Shown: positions 1-11,254, counted from the first letter of the stretch. The stretch: 64,000 nucleotides of DNA from Marthasterias glacialis (GCA_911728455.2 OU452225.1:12498731-12562730), one strand, 5' to 3'. Numbers and translations are program-made. The notes: generated from the letters alone by a model not told the origin.

Positions 1-120
1 AAAAAACTTGCTAGGCGGAAACAGTTTACCAGCCAAAATACTATGTAATGTATGTTTGTTTGTGACTGGTTTCCAGCTACATTTTGCTTAGAAGACAAAA
101 ATAGCTCAGCACTATTTTCA
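1..120. repeat. Palindromic MITE, partial copy at window edge
   Basis: TTTACCAGCCAAAATACTATG, TGTGACTGGTTTCCAGC and TTTTGCTTAGAAGACAAAAA fit the family core. The left end is cut by the window. Confidence 0.5.
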
Positions 121-136
121 GGCCTACTACTTTACG

Positions 137-263
137 GAGGCAATGCCTTGATGCCCCTTGAAATTTTCCAGTAGAAACGGACATTTCCCTTGGAGAGGTG
201 GCCTTTATTAAGGAAAACTGCCTAACCCCTACAAGAACAAAGTATTGGGCCTATACTTTCTGC
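137..263 (+). repeat. 'GCCCCTTGAAATG' dispersed repeat copy
   Basis: This is one of about a dozen copies of a repeat of about 150 bp. Its hallmarks are CATTGCCTTGGTGCCCCTTG, then AAATGTTCCAGTA, CATTTTCC, GGTGCCCTTTACTAAG and AACAAAGTAT..GGCCTG. This copy reads ATGCCTTGATGCCCCTTG and ends at TATTGGGCC. Confidence 0.6.
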
Positions 264-334
264 TTAAACTGCCGGGTTTTCCTAAGTTTCCTGACCAGAT
301 TAATTTTTCGGATTGGCTGGAATAATTTGTTTTT

Positions 335-640
335 GAGAATACCGTTGTCATAAAGAAACCCCGCCTAAACATTGCCAAGACAGCAAAGGGTTCTCATTGA
401 AGCACCTGGATTTATTGTTTCTCTTTTGACAACATAGGTTCATTCAGCGAAAATTGCAAAACGTCGGTCGTCCACTGCCGATTTGGTCCCATGGCCGGAA
501 TCTAGGCTGAAATCTCGATTGAGCCGAAATACAATGATAAACAATGGTGGCAGCCTCTTGATCTCTTGTAACACCCTTCTTGTAACAAAATGACAAAGGT
601 CTGGAATTGTGAATTACACAATAACCCCAGAAAAAGGGAG
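335..640 (+). repeat. Left arm of a 1.5-kb-spaced inverted repeat
   Basis: GAGAATACCGTTGTCATAAAG through TTGCAAAACGTCGG, CCATGGCCGG, GAGCCGAAATACAATGATAAAC and GAATTACACAATAACCCC recur inverted at 2185-2505. A third, direct copy of the first part lies at 56675-56870. Confidence 0.65.
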
Positions 641-1235
641 ATACATAGCATGAATTACAGTACTGTCTGTCCCTCTTTGTACAGGGGAAACCAAGCATTA
701 CACGCTGAGTTTATGCACTGTGCACGCTCCACGATGGAATGTCCAGGAGACTTTGTCCTGGTATTCTGATTTTACACAAGAGCGTGTTTACACGTCATCT
801 GATTTCTGGCAGGGAAATTATTGGCGCGATTCATTTCCTTCAGCGTTAATTGCTTTAACAGCTTTATGAAAATGGGACCCAGCTGGGTCAGTAAGTTTTC
901 ATTATTGATGGACTCATCAAGATTCTTGGAAAAAGAGAATTTTTTTTTAGTAAATCCTTCAGTCAAAGGCGATGATATCAACATATTATGTGAAATGGGT
1001 TTGAGTTCATTTGAAGAAAAAAAAGCACAGGTGGTTTCGTACAAAAGTTAATTATGCACAAGTTTCTCCCACCAGAATGTCCTAACACTTATTTGTTTAC
1101 ACTGTTTGTTTACTTGATTATGTTGATGAAAGCTTCAACTCATTGAAAGGCCTGATAAGGCAATGGAGGCAATTGACTCCAAGTTTATCACACATCATTG
1201 TAAGGGCTTAGTTTGCAGTGGGAATTTTCATGCTG
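640..1235. other. No gene recognised
   Basis: Unique-looking AT-rich DNA. Overlapping frames of 76-90 codons on both strands (772-1051) have no domain or splice support. Confidence 0.5.
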
Positions 1236-1375
1236 GCCCACTACTTTATGGATTGCCCATCGTTGCCCCTGGTCATTGCCATGGTGCCCCTGGATATGTT
1301 CCCTCACAGAGGTGCCCTTTACCGAGGAATAACTGCCTTGCCCTTGCAAGAAACAAGTATCAGGCCTGCATTGTG
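1236..1375 (+). repeat. 'GCCCCTTGAAATG' dispersed repeat copy
   Basis: CCCTGGTCATTGCCATGGTG, GAGGTGCCCTTTACCGAGG and AACAAGTATCAGGCCTG follow the family order. Short open frames across it are by-products of the repeat. Confidence 0.65.
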
Positions 1376-1756
1376 CCTTCAAATCGTGTGCCGACCCACT
1401 GAGACGCCATCTTGCAGCTAACATTCTCTTAGTCAGCATTCTTCAGATTTCCATGTCTCACAAGTCTACACCCACCACCCTAACATACATACACATTCAG
1501 ATGTTAATCACCAGAGAGCATTGATGCATTAAATGTAGGCCAGGTCATGCAAATATTGGCTAACTATTGATTCACATGTTATGACAGGGGGGCTGTGGCC
1601 TACAGCAGGTGACGTGTGATGAACGACCCGGCCCTATCAAGTTGCTGACGCTAACAACATTACATTTTATTGACTTGGCTAGCCTTATTTTGGCTGTAAA
1701 CATGGGGGGTATGGAGGAAGAAAAAAACCTTAATACCTCTTTCTTCATGTTCTTAC

Positions 1757-1925
1757 ACCAGCCTGATATTTTGTTGATGCAAGGGTAAGGCAGTTTTTCT
1801 GTAGTAGAGGGCACTTCTATGACGGAAATGAACATTTTCGTACTGGAGCATTTCAAGGGGCACCAAGGCAATGACCAGGGGGATGGAGGCAGTTCTCTCC
1901 ACTGCCTCTCTGCCTCTCTGAAGTA
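1757..1925 (-). repeat. 'GCCCCTTGAAATG' dispersed repeat copy
   Basis: The inverted copy contains CATTTCAAGGGGCACCAAGG and CAATGACCAGGGGG on the plus strand. Confidence 0.65.
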
Positions 1926-2184
1926 CTGTATCAGGACTGAATGTGCTCGACATGAACTTAACCAGTAGACGCCGGATGACGTGTATGTACACAAAAATAT
2001 TGTCCGAACCAGCAGACGGGCGATGTTTAAACTCGCCATTGTAAAATCTAAATACCGGAACGAAGGTCGCCCACTACTGAGCATGCACAGAGCACGCACA
2101 CGACATGTAATGCTTCGTTTCACCCACACAAAGAGGAAACATGGTCTTAAATATTTTACCATTTTTCGACCATTTTGCGGGGGT

Positions 2185-2505
2185 CATTGTGTAATCCCTG
2201 ATTCCAGACCTTAGTCCTTTCGTTCCAAGAGGATTACGGGTCGTTGAGAGGCTTCCACCATTGTTCATTCATTGTATTTCGGCTCAATGAAAGTAAGTCA
2301 GGGTGGAGCGGGGATCCAGCCATGGTTTCGGATTTAATACCAATCCTCGGCCGTAGTGTACGGTTGAGGTTTTGCAATTCACTGTGCATGTAGTTGCCTT
2401 TTTCTCGATACAGAAAACAAAAATCCCAGTGCTATAAAGAGAATCTTTGTTCTCTTTGCTTTGTCAAGTCAGGGTTTCTTTAAGCCAGCGGTACTCTCAA
2501 GGAAA
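2185..2505 (-). repeat. Right arm of the inverted repeat
   Basis: In reverse complement it gives GAGAGTACCGCTGGC, AAAGAAACCCTGACTTG, TTGCAAAACC, GAAACCATGG and GAGCCGAAATACAATGAATG, the same order as the arm at 335-640. Confidence 0.65.
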
Positions 2506-2589
2506 AATGATTCCAGAATATCCTAGAAAATAATCCCGTCATGCTCGACGAGAAAAAAATGGAAGATTCACCGCATCTTGGCCTAAAGT

Positions 2590-2680
2590 TTGTGACACTT
2601 TGGCTGGTAACCTATTTTTACTAAGCAAGTTTTTGTCTATGCTAACCAAATGTTTGTACCAAGCTTTTTGAAACTGGGGT
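2590..2680. repeat. Palindromic MITE, short remnant
   Basis: ACTTTGGCTGGTAACC, TTTTTACTAAGCAAG and GCTTTTTGAAACTGG match the right half of the family. Confidence 0.4.
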
Positions 2681-3271
2681 CTTATAGGAGGCTGTAGGAT
2701 CATATCCAGCAACTCTTGCAGGAAACTAACAAAAGCAAGTGATTTTTGAACAGGGGGAAAACACCCTGCTCCTGGAGGTTACAACTGCTGTCTCTACTTA
2801 GCTCATCTCAGCGTGTCTTAATCATTAACTACAAAATGTCAGATCATATCCAACAAGTCGACAAACTAAAGCTTCCCGGACTCTAGAGCGCCCATCCATC
2901 TTCATTTTTACATGGCGTAATTTGACAAAGCTGTAAAGTCATCTAATTGGCTGACATGATTGAAGAAGTCATGTTGTAAATTGAAGCAGCCCAAGGAAGC
3001 TGCCTGGTTTAATGGTGACCGTGACCCTCATGGCACTGGGCCAAGGGACCAGACTTATGGCCAAATTGTATTCCGTCTTGCAGTAGCCTTGACCTCAAGG
3101 TAGTTGGAACTACGTCTAGGATAAGGTATGCCAACTATGGCCTCATTCATAAGGGAAGTATTCAGTGTAGGGGCAAAGACGTGCATGAGGTAATGGAATA
3201 TTTTTTATTTGTGCACAGCTTGTGTATTACAATGAATATAACTTGATTACTTTAGTTTGCGTACAGAACTA

Positions 3272-3438
3272 TGTTGGGTCGCCCTGTCATACATCTCTGT
3301 GGACTTGGTTCGAATCCAACCTTGAACCAGAGCCTTGGATGAATTTGTTTTTAGTCTCTCTCTGGTACCAGGATTTCTCCAATTGGGAATTGTTCTCCCA
3401 TGCTGAACTGAACAATAAATATTTCTTCATTGCCTTCC
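3272..3438 (+). repeat. Diverged fragment of the second-class SINE
   Basis: CTTGGTTCGAATCCAACC (B-box-like), AGAGCCTTGGAT, GGAATTGTTCTCCCATGCTGAAC and AATAAATATTTC follow the order of the 20047 element. It is followed by a C-run (about 3440-3450). Confidence 0.5.
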
Positions 3439-3499
3439 CCCCCCCCCCCGACCCCCCTTACCCCAGTAAATCTTCAAGTCTATCATGTTGGTAATTACC

Positions 3500-3745
3500 A
3501 AAAATCATCCATTTAATCGTTCAAAGGCATTTCTTGTGACAGAAACTATAATTCTGAGAAGACCTTATAATAGTCTTTGAAGCATGTGTTCAGCCACGTC
3601 AAATTATTAAACCTGTTTTGCATAAATCCTCAGAGAAAAACTAGCTCAATGCAACTCCTATGGGCTTCTGGCAATCAGTGGAGCCCGTTTGCGTGAAGTG
3701 GGCGTGGCTTACAGTGGAATTACGTCACACTTACGAATAGGATCG
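3500..3745 (+). repeat. Dispersed repeat, copy 1 of a related pair
   Basis: GCATAAATCCTCAGAGAAAAAC, TATGGGCTTCTGGCAATCAG, GTGAAGTGGGCGTGGC and ACGTCACACTTACGAA recur at 12655-12900 in the same order. A TTACGTCAC site, similar to a CRE, is kept in both. Confidence 0.65.
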
Positions 3746-4585
3746 GTTACAGGGGCAGTCGCTTTTGACAGTTCTTTGGTTCTATTACCACAAATATTGA
3801 TAGTAATACTTAAGGTGCCAGACTACATTACGTATCTTTGTACCTTCAGTAAAACCTAACATGCACACTTGAATCTGAATCAATTGAGTAACGGAACCTG
3901 CAGTTAAAACTGAAAGCAGACAAAATGTAAGCTGTTTTAGTGGTTTTATTTTGTTGTTTTCATCCAGTCATGTAGTTTGTTTATTTAATTGACCATTTCC
4001 TCTGTGTGATAGCTGTTTTTTCCAAAGTCGTTTGAGTCCTTGTTATGCAATCATTATCGGTACTTTCATCTTTTTTTAATTTTGCCGATATATCGTCATA
4101 TATCGCCTGTCAACATTTTTGATATCGTCCAGCGCTACACCAAGTGTATGTATCTACTTTGCTGTGTAGATTGTTCTCATGAGAACTTGTTCTTCTGTTT
4201 ATTCGACTACTGCGGAGTAGGTTTCTGAATTTGGGGGGACTACTTAGTTCTGAAAAGAAACCTGAAAAGAACTGTCCTCCTTATTAAGCAATGTGTGTTA
4301 ATAAAATGCTCTGATGCACTTTAACGTATCTTGTCTGCTATTACACTTGGCTCACGAGTATGAAATTGTCACTGATTAAGTCATCTTCCTTCATCTATAC
4401 ACACAAGATGTTAACCTACACCCATATGTTGTGAACTCATGCATGGACTGTCGGCTTCAATTAAGAAAACCATATGCCAAACAAGAAAATAATCTACATG
4501 TACACAGAGTAAAATTGTTAGGCTCAATTTGAGCCTGGCATATGCAACAAATTGTTAGGTAGCCTGGGGGGGGGTGTCAAAATCT

Positions 4586-4586
<1 letters not shown>
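3745..4586. other. No gene recognised
   Basis: AT-rich DNA between a dispersed repeat and a SINE. I see only short T-runs and a TATATCGTCATATATCG patch near 4085-4105. Confidence 0.5.
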
Positions 4587-4650
<64 letters not shown>

Positions 4651-4992
4651 GATTTCTGGTAATGAAACCAAGGATGCCTCATAAGTGAACTTAATCACTG
4701 TAGCTCTCAAGCCTGAGGAAACCTGTCGACAAGGGTGCTTTCTATGTGAACCAGAAATAAAGGGGTAATTCCCCTACTCTTCCACGATAAGCGTTTTGGT
4801 TCTTTTCGTGCACTACCTATCCTAGTACACGGGACCTACGGCTTAATGTCCCATCCGAAGGACAAAGCAATTATGGTAAAGTATCTTGCTCAAGGACACA
4901 AGTGCCGCGACCGGAGTTCGAACCCACACTCTGCTGCCGACAACACCAGAACTCGAGTCCAGTGATCTAGACCGCTCGGCCACGACACTCCA
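4587..4992 (-). mobile_element. Full-length tRNA-derived SINE with (ATT)n tail
   Basis: On the minus strand the 5' head at about 4890-4992 has GGCCGAGCGGTCTAG (A box) and GGGTTCGAACTCCGG (B box). A 250-bp unrelated body and a 64-bp perfect ATT tail (4587-4650) follow. The body carries the GCAATTATGG site used as an empty-site reference for the transposon at 58778. Confidence 0.85.
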
Positions 4993-5085
4993 CAAACGTA
5001 TTAACCTAACTGTGTGCAATAAAGAAACTTACAAAGATTTGTGATATGAATATTGCAAACTAATCTTATGTTCAATTTAACATGC

Positions 5086-5225
5086 GGTGGCAGAGCGGAC
5101 TAGCACACCGAACCCAACTTCTGGTGGCCCTAGTCTAACACCAGAGTGTTTGAGTTGGAGTCCTGGTCATGACACATGTTTCCTTGAGCCAGACACTCCA
5201 CTTCTCATCACCGACAAGTAAATTG
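5086..5225 (+). repeat. SINE fragment (tRNA-like head)
   Basis: GGTGGCAGAGCGGACTAGCAC and TTGAGTTGGAGTCCTGGTC resemble a decayed A and B box of the same tRNA-Leu/Ser SINE class, followed by TTTCCTTGAGCCAGACACTCC. It lacks the body and tail. Confidence 0.55.
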
Positions 5226-6400
5226 GCACCGCACAAATTTATGTCAATACAAGAGGTCAAATTAGAAAAGTAAGTCCTTCACTGCATCAACACTACAAAC
5301 TTACAATGAAGCGCATGAACCAGATGCACATGAACATACATGTACAGGTGTACATGTACACCCTAATGCAATTTGCACTAGCATCACACATGGCCTACTC
5401 TCTGCTCATGGTCTACCATTTGGGGAGTCAAATTGTATGTAAAGATGGTAAGCTTGCATCGCCGAAGGTGTTCACCGCACAATAACACACAGGAGCTCAC
5501 ACTCCTTAAATGGAGCAATCAAGATTTCTTGTGGATGATGATGTCAGGCAATGACGTAACCATACTTCTTGTTTTTTGTTTTTTTTTTTGGGGGGGGGGA
5601 GCAAGCCGGGCAAAAACATAATTTGATGGGTGTTTAGTGTATCAAACCATTCATTTGCGCTTTTTCTCTATCTCATTTAGGGGGGGGGGGTCCAGCCCTT
5701 CTCTCCCTCTGGTTATGCCACTGACGTCAGGTAAATTGGGTCAATATTCAGTATGCATACAGCCCAGGGTTGTAGAAATGTTGAGAAGGCAAAACCACTT
5801 GTTGAAGCCATTTGTTCTGTAAGCCTAACTGCCTTCAAGGTTTAATTTAACCTAATGCAACGAGCGCATTGCAATGTAATAACCCCACAGCAAGCTCAGC
5901 ACAGAATACCTTGCTTAGCAGAATCTGGTAAGCAGCCAAACTGTAACTGACATTGTTATGGCTGATTCTTTAAAAGCTCTTGTCTTTCTGCTTAACAGCA
6001 AAAAAAAATGTTTAAGCAATAGCGTCTGCTCTGAACAGCTTTATATGGGGCCCAAATTTTATGCAAAGATAAATCGCTCAGAGATCAAATGGCTTTTCTT
6101 AGTAACATCACTCTGTCACAGATCCACCCTGGTACAAAAATATCTTCTGGCGACAAACCTAATTTGCATGAAACTCCCGGCAAAAGAGGTGAATAACCAA
6201 AGTGTTGACCTAAATAATTTACAAGTAAAATCGGTTTTAAATGATGGTTTTCACAGCAACCTTTCTTGCTTGAGCGGGGTCAGTGACAGCTGCAACTATT
6301 CTAAGTGGATGACTGATTGGCTGATCTGGATGCAGCTTGCAAAGGTTTAGCCAATCAATAAATGGTTACCAGTAAATTGATACTACTGAACAAAACAGAC
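5226..6400. other. No gene; G-runs and CCAAT-type motifs
   Basis: Two poly-G runs (about 5590 and 5681) interrupt AT-rich sequence. An open frame of 130 codons at 5958-6350 has no recognisable domain and runs into the CCAAT-motif region. Confidence 0.45.
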
Positions 6401-6660
6401 TGGAGTAGATGCAAACTTTCCACCAATCAAAATAAGGCTTACTATATGCAAATTTTGTGTTAACCAGCACATGACAAATGCCAGGTCTTGGCCAATCAGA
6501 GCTCAGAAAATGAACACTGATGAACAAATCAGAATGGAGTAGATGCAAACTTTCCGCCAATCAAAATAAGGCTTACTATATGCAAATTTTGTGTCAACCA
6601 GCTTATGACAAATGCCAGGTCTTGGCCAATCAGAAGTCAGAAAAAATAAAGTTTTTGCCA
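6401..6660 (+). repeat. Two 134-bp tandem units with octamer and CCAAT motifs
   Basis: TGGAGTAGATGCAAACTTTC starts units at 6401 and 6535. Each holds CCAATCA motifs, ATGCAAAT (octamer), ATGCAAAC and CTTGGCCAATCAGA. A third, worn unit follows. More CCAAT/ATTGG motifs lie at 6310-6360. Confidence 0.75.
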
Positions 6661-6854
6661 ATCAAAATGCAGCAAATGTAAACTTTACACCAAGTATGCA
6701 AAGTATGATTTGAAAACTTGTATGGTGGAGATACAATCTAGTAAGACTTGCGGTAACACCATGTACACTATCTTTGAGATGTGGTGGTCCTGAAAATTAA
6801 CCAGTATAGCATAACAACTCGACATTTCAATAAGTATGCTCGGATCAAATTCAA

Positions 6855-6924
6855 GAGACCGTCTTCAGGAGACCGTCTTCAGGAGACCGTCTTCAGGAGA
6901 TCGTCTGCAGGAAATCATCTCCAG
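6855..6924 (+). repeat. 14-bp tandem repeat, five copies
   Basis: GAGACCGTCTTCAG occurs three times exactly, followed by two diverged copies (GAGATCGTCTGCAG, GAAATCATCTCCAG). Confidence 0.85.
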
Positions 6925-7673
6925 GAGCAAGAGAAAGACTTTCTCCTAAATACAATCAGGACATACTGATCAAAACGTTTAGTTGTTACACCATCAGTTC
7001 TGTTCAGAACCCAAAGAGCGATTTTCTGTACATTTTATTTTACTGCAAACCTTGCTAAAATGCAATGTATGGTTCCTTGTTTACACAGTGACAAGACCAT
7101 GATGATTCTTCATCCCATTTCATGAAAAAAAAAGAAACCAGACTTTCCTTTCCAGCCTTGCGGCTTCAAAAGAAGAAAAACAAGATGGGGCCTAAAAATA
7201 AAAAGGCTTAAAAATATACAATCCCTTTAAAGAATATGAATTTCAGACAGCAATTAATTTTTGCCCACACAAAATAAGTCAGGAGCTTTCTTTTCTGGTT
7301 GAACAGCTGGCCAAATCTAGTTACGGGGATGAAATCTGATTCAATCATACCAAGAATTTGCGCCCCCCCCCCAACAAACCAACGGAAGGGAATTGCGGTA
7401 GGAAATTGGATAGAAATGCGGCATTTAGGCCTATCCCATGGGATTCTCACTTCAGGTGGCTCGGTGGGAAAAATTAAAGCTTAGCGAAGGGTTTGTTTGC
7501 GTACACAGAAAAAAAACCACGGTTATGCTGAGTGCAAACTTTCATGTTCTGATTGGGAGATGTAATGAAAATCTGTAGAAAATCATTTTCTGGAAGGTTG
7601 GTTGTGACTTGCAAGAGGAGGATATGGGGGGAAGAGGTTGAATTTCGTTTTAAGGTCAAATAAAAATGGTCAA

Positions 7674-7905
7674 AGAGCCTTCACCTTCATTGCACCTTCA
7701 TTGTGGAATGACTTTATACCACTTCATATTCGTCAAGCTGACTCTGTTCTGATTTTCAATGGACTTTGAAAGAGTCATTTGTTTGAACTACATTTTCGTA
7801 AATTTACTTTAGGTATTTAATTGTTTTCTGTTCTGTATTGATTGCCCATAGAGGCTCCTGTATTATGCACTATACAAATGTCTTTTATTATTATTATTAT
7901 AACTA
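7674..7905 (+). pseudogene. Decayed 3' end of a LINE (non-LTR retrotransposon)
   Basis: The plus strand reads RAFTFIAPSLWNDFIPLHIRQ, then a TGA, then KSHLFELHFRK before TAA at 7818-7820. The pattern SLWN-x(3)-P-x2-IR followed by K-x-HLF is the conserved C-terminal tail of CR1/L2/Jockey-type reverse transcriptases. The in-frame stop shows decay. A short 3' UTR ends in ATT repeats at about 7888-7902, a usual LINE tail. The rest of the element is missing, as expected from 5' truncation. Confidence 0.65.
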
Positions 7906-7994
7906 CATACTAGACAAATACCTGTCTTTCACGGTTGGTGAAAAGAGATACATGTAAATTCTGGTTGGGGTGGTTGGTGAAAGAGCAACCTTTG

Positions 7995-8212
7995 ACCCCT
8001 ATATGAGAGCTATGTTTGACCTCGGATGACGGCGGTGTTATTTTTGTCAAGCTCCCCCATGTTCACGATTATTTTCACCAATTTTAGACCCAATTCGATC
8101 AACTTGAGGAAATTTGACCCTTGACCCCTAAATGACCTATGTGTGACCTCGGATGACCTTGGTCTTATTTTGTTCCTGCTCCCCTCACGTTCAGGATCAT
8201 TTTCACCTAGCA
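7995..8212 (+). repeat. Two tandem units of about 128 bp
   Basis: GACCCCTATATGAGAGC...TGACCTCGGATGAC at 7995 and GACCCCTAAATGACC...TGACCTCGGATGACC at 8123, each followed by TTATTTT..TC..GCTCCCC and TTCACGA or TTCAGGA, then TTTTCACC. Confidence 0.7.
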
Positions 8213-8682
8213 GTATAATATACATATAGATTTTTTAAAAGCAACTTTGAGGAAGAGTGGGGGAAAAAAAACAAAAAAAGGCAGCTTTAAGGGCAGGAAT
8301 ATAGAGAAAGAGAGGCCATGGTCAAATTCTGGTTTGGAAAAAAACTTGGGTGCAGCACTTCTTACAGGGAGTGAATTTCAGCTCTAAACTGTATAGTACG
8401 ATGTGTCGTAAACTCTGCGTTATTCCTGTACCTGGAAGTTACTCACTACCTGGGGGAGCGAGGCAGCCAGAGGCATTCTCAGATTTCAAGCAGATGGGAA
8501 GAGGAAAACAGACAACCCTTAGGGGTAGGGGGGACACAAGGGAGAAAAGTAGCAAATTATGAGGTTGGTGTCTTAAATATTTATGGGCTGTTTTACCCTC
8601 GGAGCTTATTTTATGCTGAATTTATTTAACTGTTGGCTGTTCAAATATACAGGTCTGTCCGAGGCTGTTTGGAAGCTTGTGG

Positions 8683-8711
8683 TTAGGGTTAGGGTTAGGG
8701 TTAGGGTTAGG
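8683..8711 (+). repeat. Interstitial telomeric repeat
   Basis: Nearly five perfect TTAGGG units lie in tandem in ordinary sequence. A degenerate TTAGGG-like stretch is at 31781-31830. Confidence 0.85.
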
Positions 8712-9089
8712 TTTGTCTCTGCATGAAGACTGGATCTAGGAAGATCGGGTATTTTGTGTTACCATTAAAAGATGCACTGAATTCTGGATAAATAAGTACA
8801 AATTATTTAAGTGAAACATTTCAATTGCACATCACATGTTCGCACTAACACTACTGGTAGGCAAAATGAGGGAACATTGCGCCTTTTTGTATGGGCTGAT
8901 GGTGGCGTGACGCACACACATTTATGCGTCTGTAGTGCACAACTCTATGGCGTTTGCCCACCAATAGTGTCTGTACGTATGCATGAATGTAATTAGCATA
9001 TTTCATGGGAAAGGCTAATTGCATCGGGTGTGAAGAGTATTAGTTTAGCTTCACCCTTACATGGAGATGCGCTTCCCTAGTCCTGCAGA

Positions 9090-9175
9090 TTTCCACAGGC
9101 TACTTGGGTGGGATTCGAACCCATGACCCCACCTTATAGAGCAGATGTCTTAACCACTAGACAAATGAGCTTGCC
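9090..9175 (-). repeat. tRNA-like sequence (pseudogene or SINE head)
   Basis: The minus strand has TTTGTCTAGTGGTTAAGACATC (A box) and ATGGGTTCGAATCCCACCC, with a perfect T stem and loop. The acceptor arm does not close, so this is not called a functional tRNA. Confidence 0.5.
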
Positions 9176-10240
9176 CGGTGTTAGGAGTCCAGTCTGAATT
9201 ATACAAGTACCTCAAACTATTTAACTGATGTAATAATTGCATTGAGGGTAAAGAATATCATCTTGTATAAATTACAAGAAAAGTAATTTTCTTCAAGCTG
9301 CCCTGAATTTAACGCGTGACACCCAATTAAGCAAAGGAGGCCACCCTGATCCGAGTTTGAGTCGTAATAAATCATATAGATTTAAACATCAAGTCAAACA
9401 TGGATGAAACTCTAATTACAAAATCCGAGGGTAAGTGACAGGCAATGTTATCATGTCACAGGCAGTTAATACCCATCCCAATTCAACTCCATTTCTTGTT
9501 TCAGAAAAACTGGCGGGAAATCAATGGTAAATAATGAAAGAGTGGTCGGGGCTGTATGAAGAAATTACCAGCCAGCCGGAGTCGGCCATCTGCGGACGGC
9601 GCCGAAATAAAATACTCTCCTCATAAGATCAAGATGAAGAAGCTTGCTTGCGATTTGAACGAGTGCGACAGTGGGTGTGGGCTGTGGATATTGGAATGTT
9701 TGAAGTGCCAACGAGACAGCGTTTCTTTTCAAGTTCGTGTGACAGCAGTTGATATTTTGACCACGTTTCAGCAGAATCCAAAAGGTACATCATCATTTTG
9801 ATGACTTTCTTCGCCGTTGCTAGTAAATGCGTCAGTGAAATTTCATGCACTTTGTTGGGTAAGTCAAATGCTTCACATCAATAAAAATCAATAAAAGACT
9901 GCGGCCTTCAATTTTATTCTCATGCAGATGTGATACTTTTAACCTTTACAAAATTACAAGTATCCAACAATGCATCCAAAATTAGTTATCCAAGATTTGT
10001 TACTTGTGCCACCCTTGTTTTTTTCAAAGGCGAGTTATACTGTGCAACACACAAGGGCATGGACTCTCAAAATGACGCAACTGAAATTATCATCATGATG
10101 ATGTCAGGTGAAGTGGGTCAATAGAAAAACAATAAGTAACCATTTGTATTTAAAAGAGATGTCTGAAAAAAAGACCCCACAAAAAAAAAAAAAAAAAAAC
10201 TCAAAAAGACAAAGTACAAGTTGGTAATAGACCTGACGGT

Positions 10241-10427
10241 CCAATTTCATAGAGCTGCTTAAGAAGAAAATATTGCTTAAAAAAATTCTGCTAAGCAAAA
10301 ATGAGCAGGATACCAGTCACAAATTGTACATGTGACATGGTAGTTTGGCCGGTAACCTTATTCTGGTAAGCATAAATTTGTTGTGCCTAGCTACTTTTTG
10401 TGCTTAAGCGGCTCTTTGAAATTGGCC
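10241..10427. mobile_element. Palindromic MITE, best copy (about 187 bp)
   Basis: The ends are CCAATTTCATAGAGCTGCTTAAG and CTTAAGCGGCTCTTTGAAATTGG, an inverted repeat of about 23 bp. The inner part is also roughly palindromic (GCTAAGCA..., GGTAAGCA...). CCTGACGGT precedes it and CCTGACGAT follows it, a likely 9-bp target duplication with one change. Relatives occur at 1-120, 2590-2680, 10784-10966, 25270-25440, 36675-36900, 40310-40440 and 61273-61445. Confidence 0.75.
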
Positions 10428-10737
10428 CCTGACGATGTCACTATGAGCATAATACAGGAATGGAAACCCTAGTGCTGAGGTCAAAACAGCTACGACGCAC
10501 GTTCGATGCTGCATTTCACCTTAAAGATGGCGGCAAACGCATAAGGTCCATTGTGGAGCAACAAATTTGATCAATTTTTTATCTGAAAGTTACCAGCGCC
10601 TATCAGTTCCAATCCTCCAGATAAATATTTCCATCTAACATACTGAAAAGAATCGAGGAAATAGCATTTCAATACCTAATATATCTCCAGTGCTCATTTC
10701 AAATGCCACAATAAAAGTAAGCCTGACATGAACAGAG

Positions 10738-11075
10738 GTCTGGAATTACATGGAGGCCCTAGAGGCTATCTGTTGCCGTGGACCCAATTGTGCTGTATAA
10801 GCACAACAAGTAGCTAAGCTCAGAAAAAAATTGTGCTTACCAGATTAAAGTTACCAGCCAAAATACCACATCACGGATATGTTCTTTGACTGGTGTCCTG
10901 CTTATTTTTGCTTAGCAAAAAACTGTTAAGCAAAACGTTCTGCTTAAGCAGCTCTATGAAACTTGGCATTGGTGCCCCTTTAAAACTTTCCCATAGATTT
11001 TAAGGTTTTTTCATTGGAATTGCCCTTCGCAAAATGAAAATGGCCTTTCCCCCACCAAGATGAAATTCAAGTCCT
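10738..11075 (+). repeat. Dispersed repeat, subfamily B, split by a MITE
   Basis: The left part is 10738-10783 and the right part 10967-11075 (CATTGGTGCCCCTTTAAAAC, then CAAAATGAAAATGGCC, AAGATGAAATTC). It matches the intact B copies at 28556 and 30128. Confidence 0.65.
10784..10966. mobile_element. Palindromic MITE nested in a dispersed repeat
   Basis: The ends are CCAATTGTGCTG and GCTTAAGCAGCTCTATGAAACTTGG. It splits a copy of the dispersed '150-bp' repeat: GGAGGCC...TGTTGCCGTGG lies to the left and CATTGGTGCCCC to the right. The uninterrupted repeat at 28556 joins these parts. Confidence 0.7.
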
Positions 11076-11220
11076 GTGATTGATCCCTGGCAAAACATCA
11101 ACCATTTACCACTGTTTTCACAAAACCAAGAAATTTTCTCAGGTTGTTTGTAAGGTGTGTTTATTGAAAACTAGAGGACAGGAATTAATTTACACTTCCC
11201 CCCCCCCCAAAAAAAAACAC

Positions 11221-11254
11221 CAAACAAACAAACAAACAAACAAACAAACAAACA
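11221..11254 (+). repeat. (AAAC)n microsatellite
   Basis: About eight units of CAAA follow a C-run and A-run. Confidence 0.9.
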
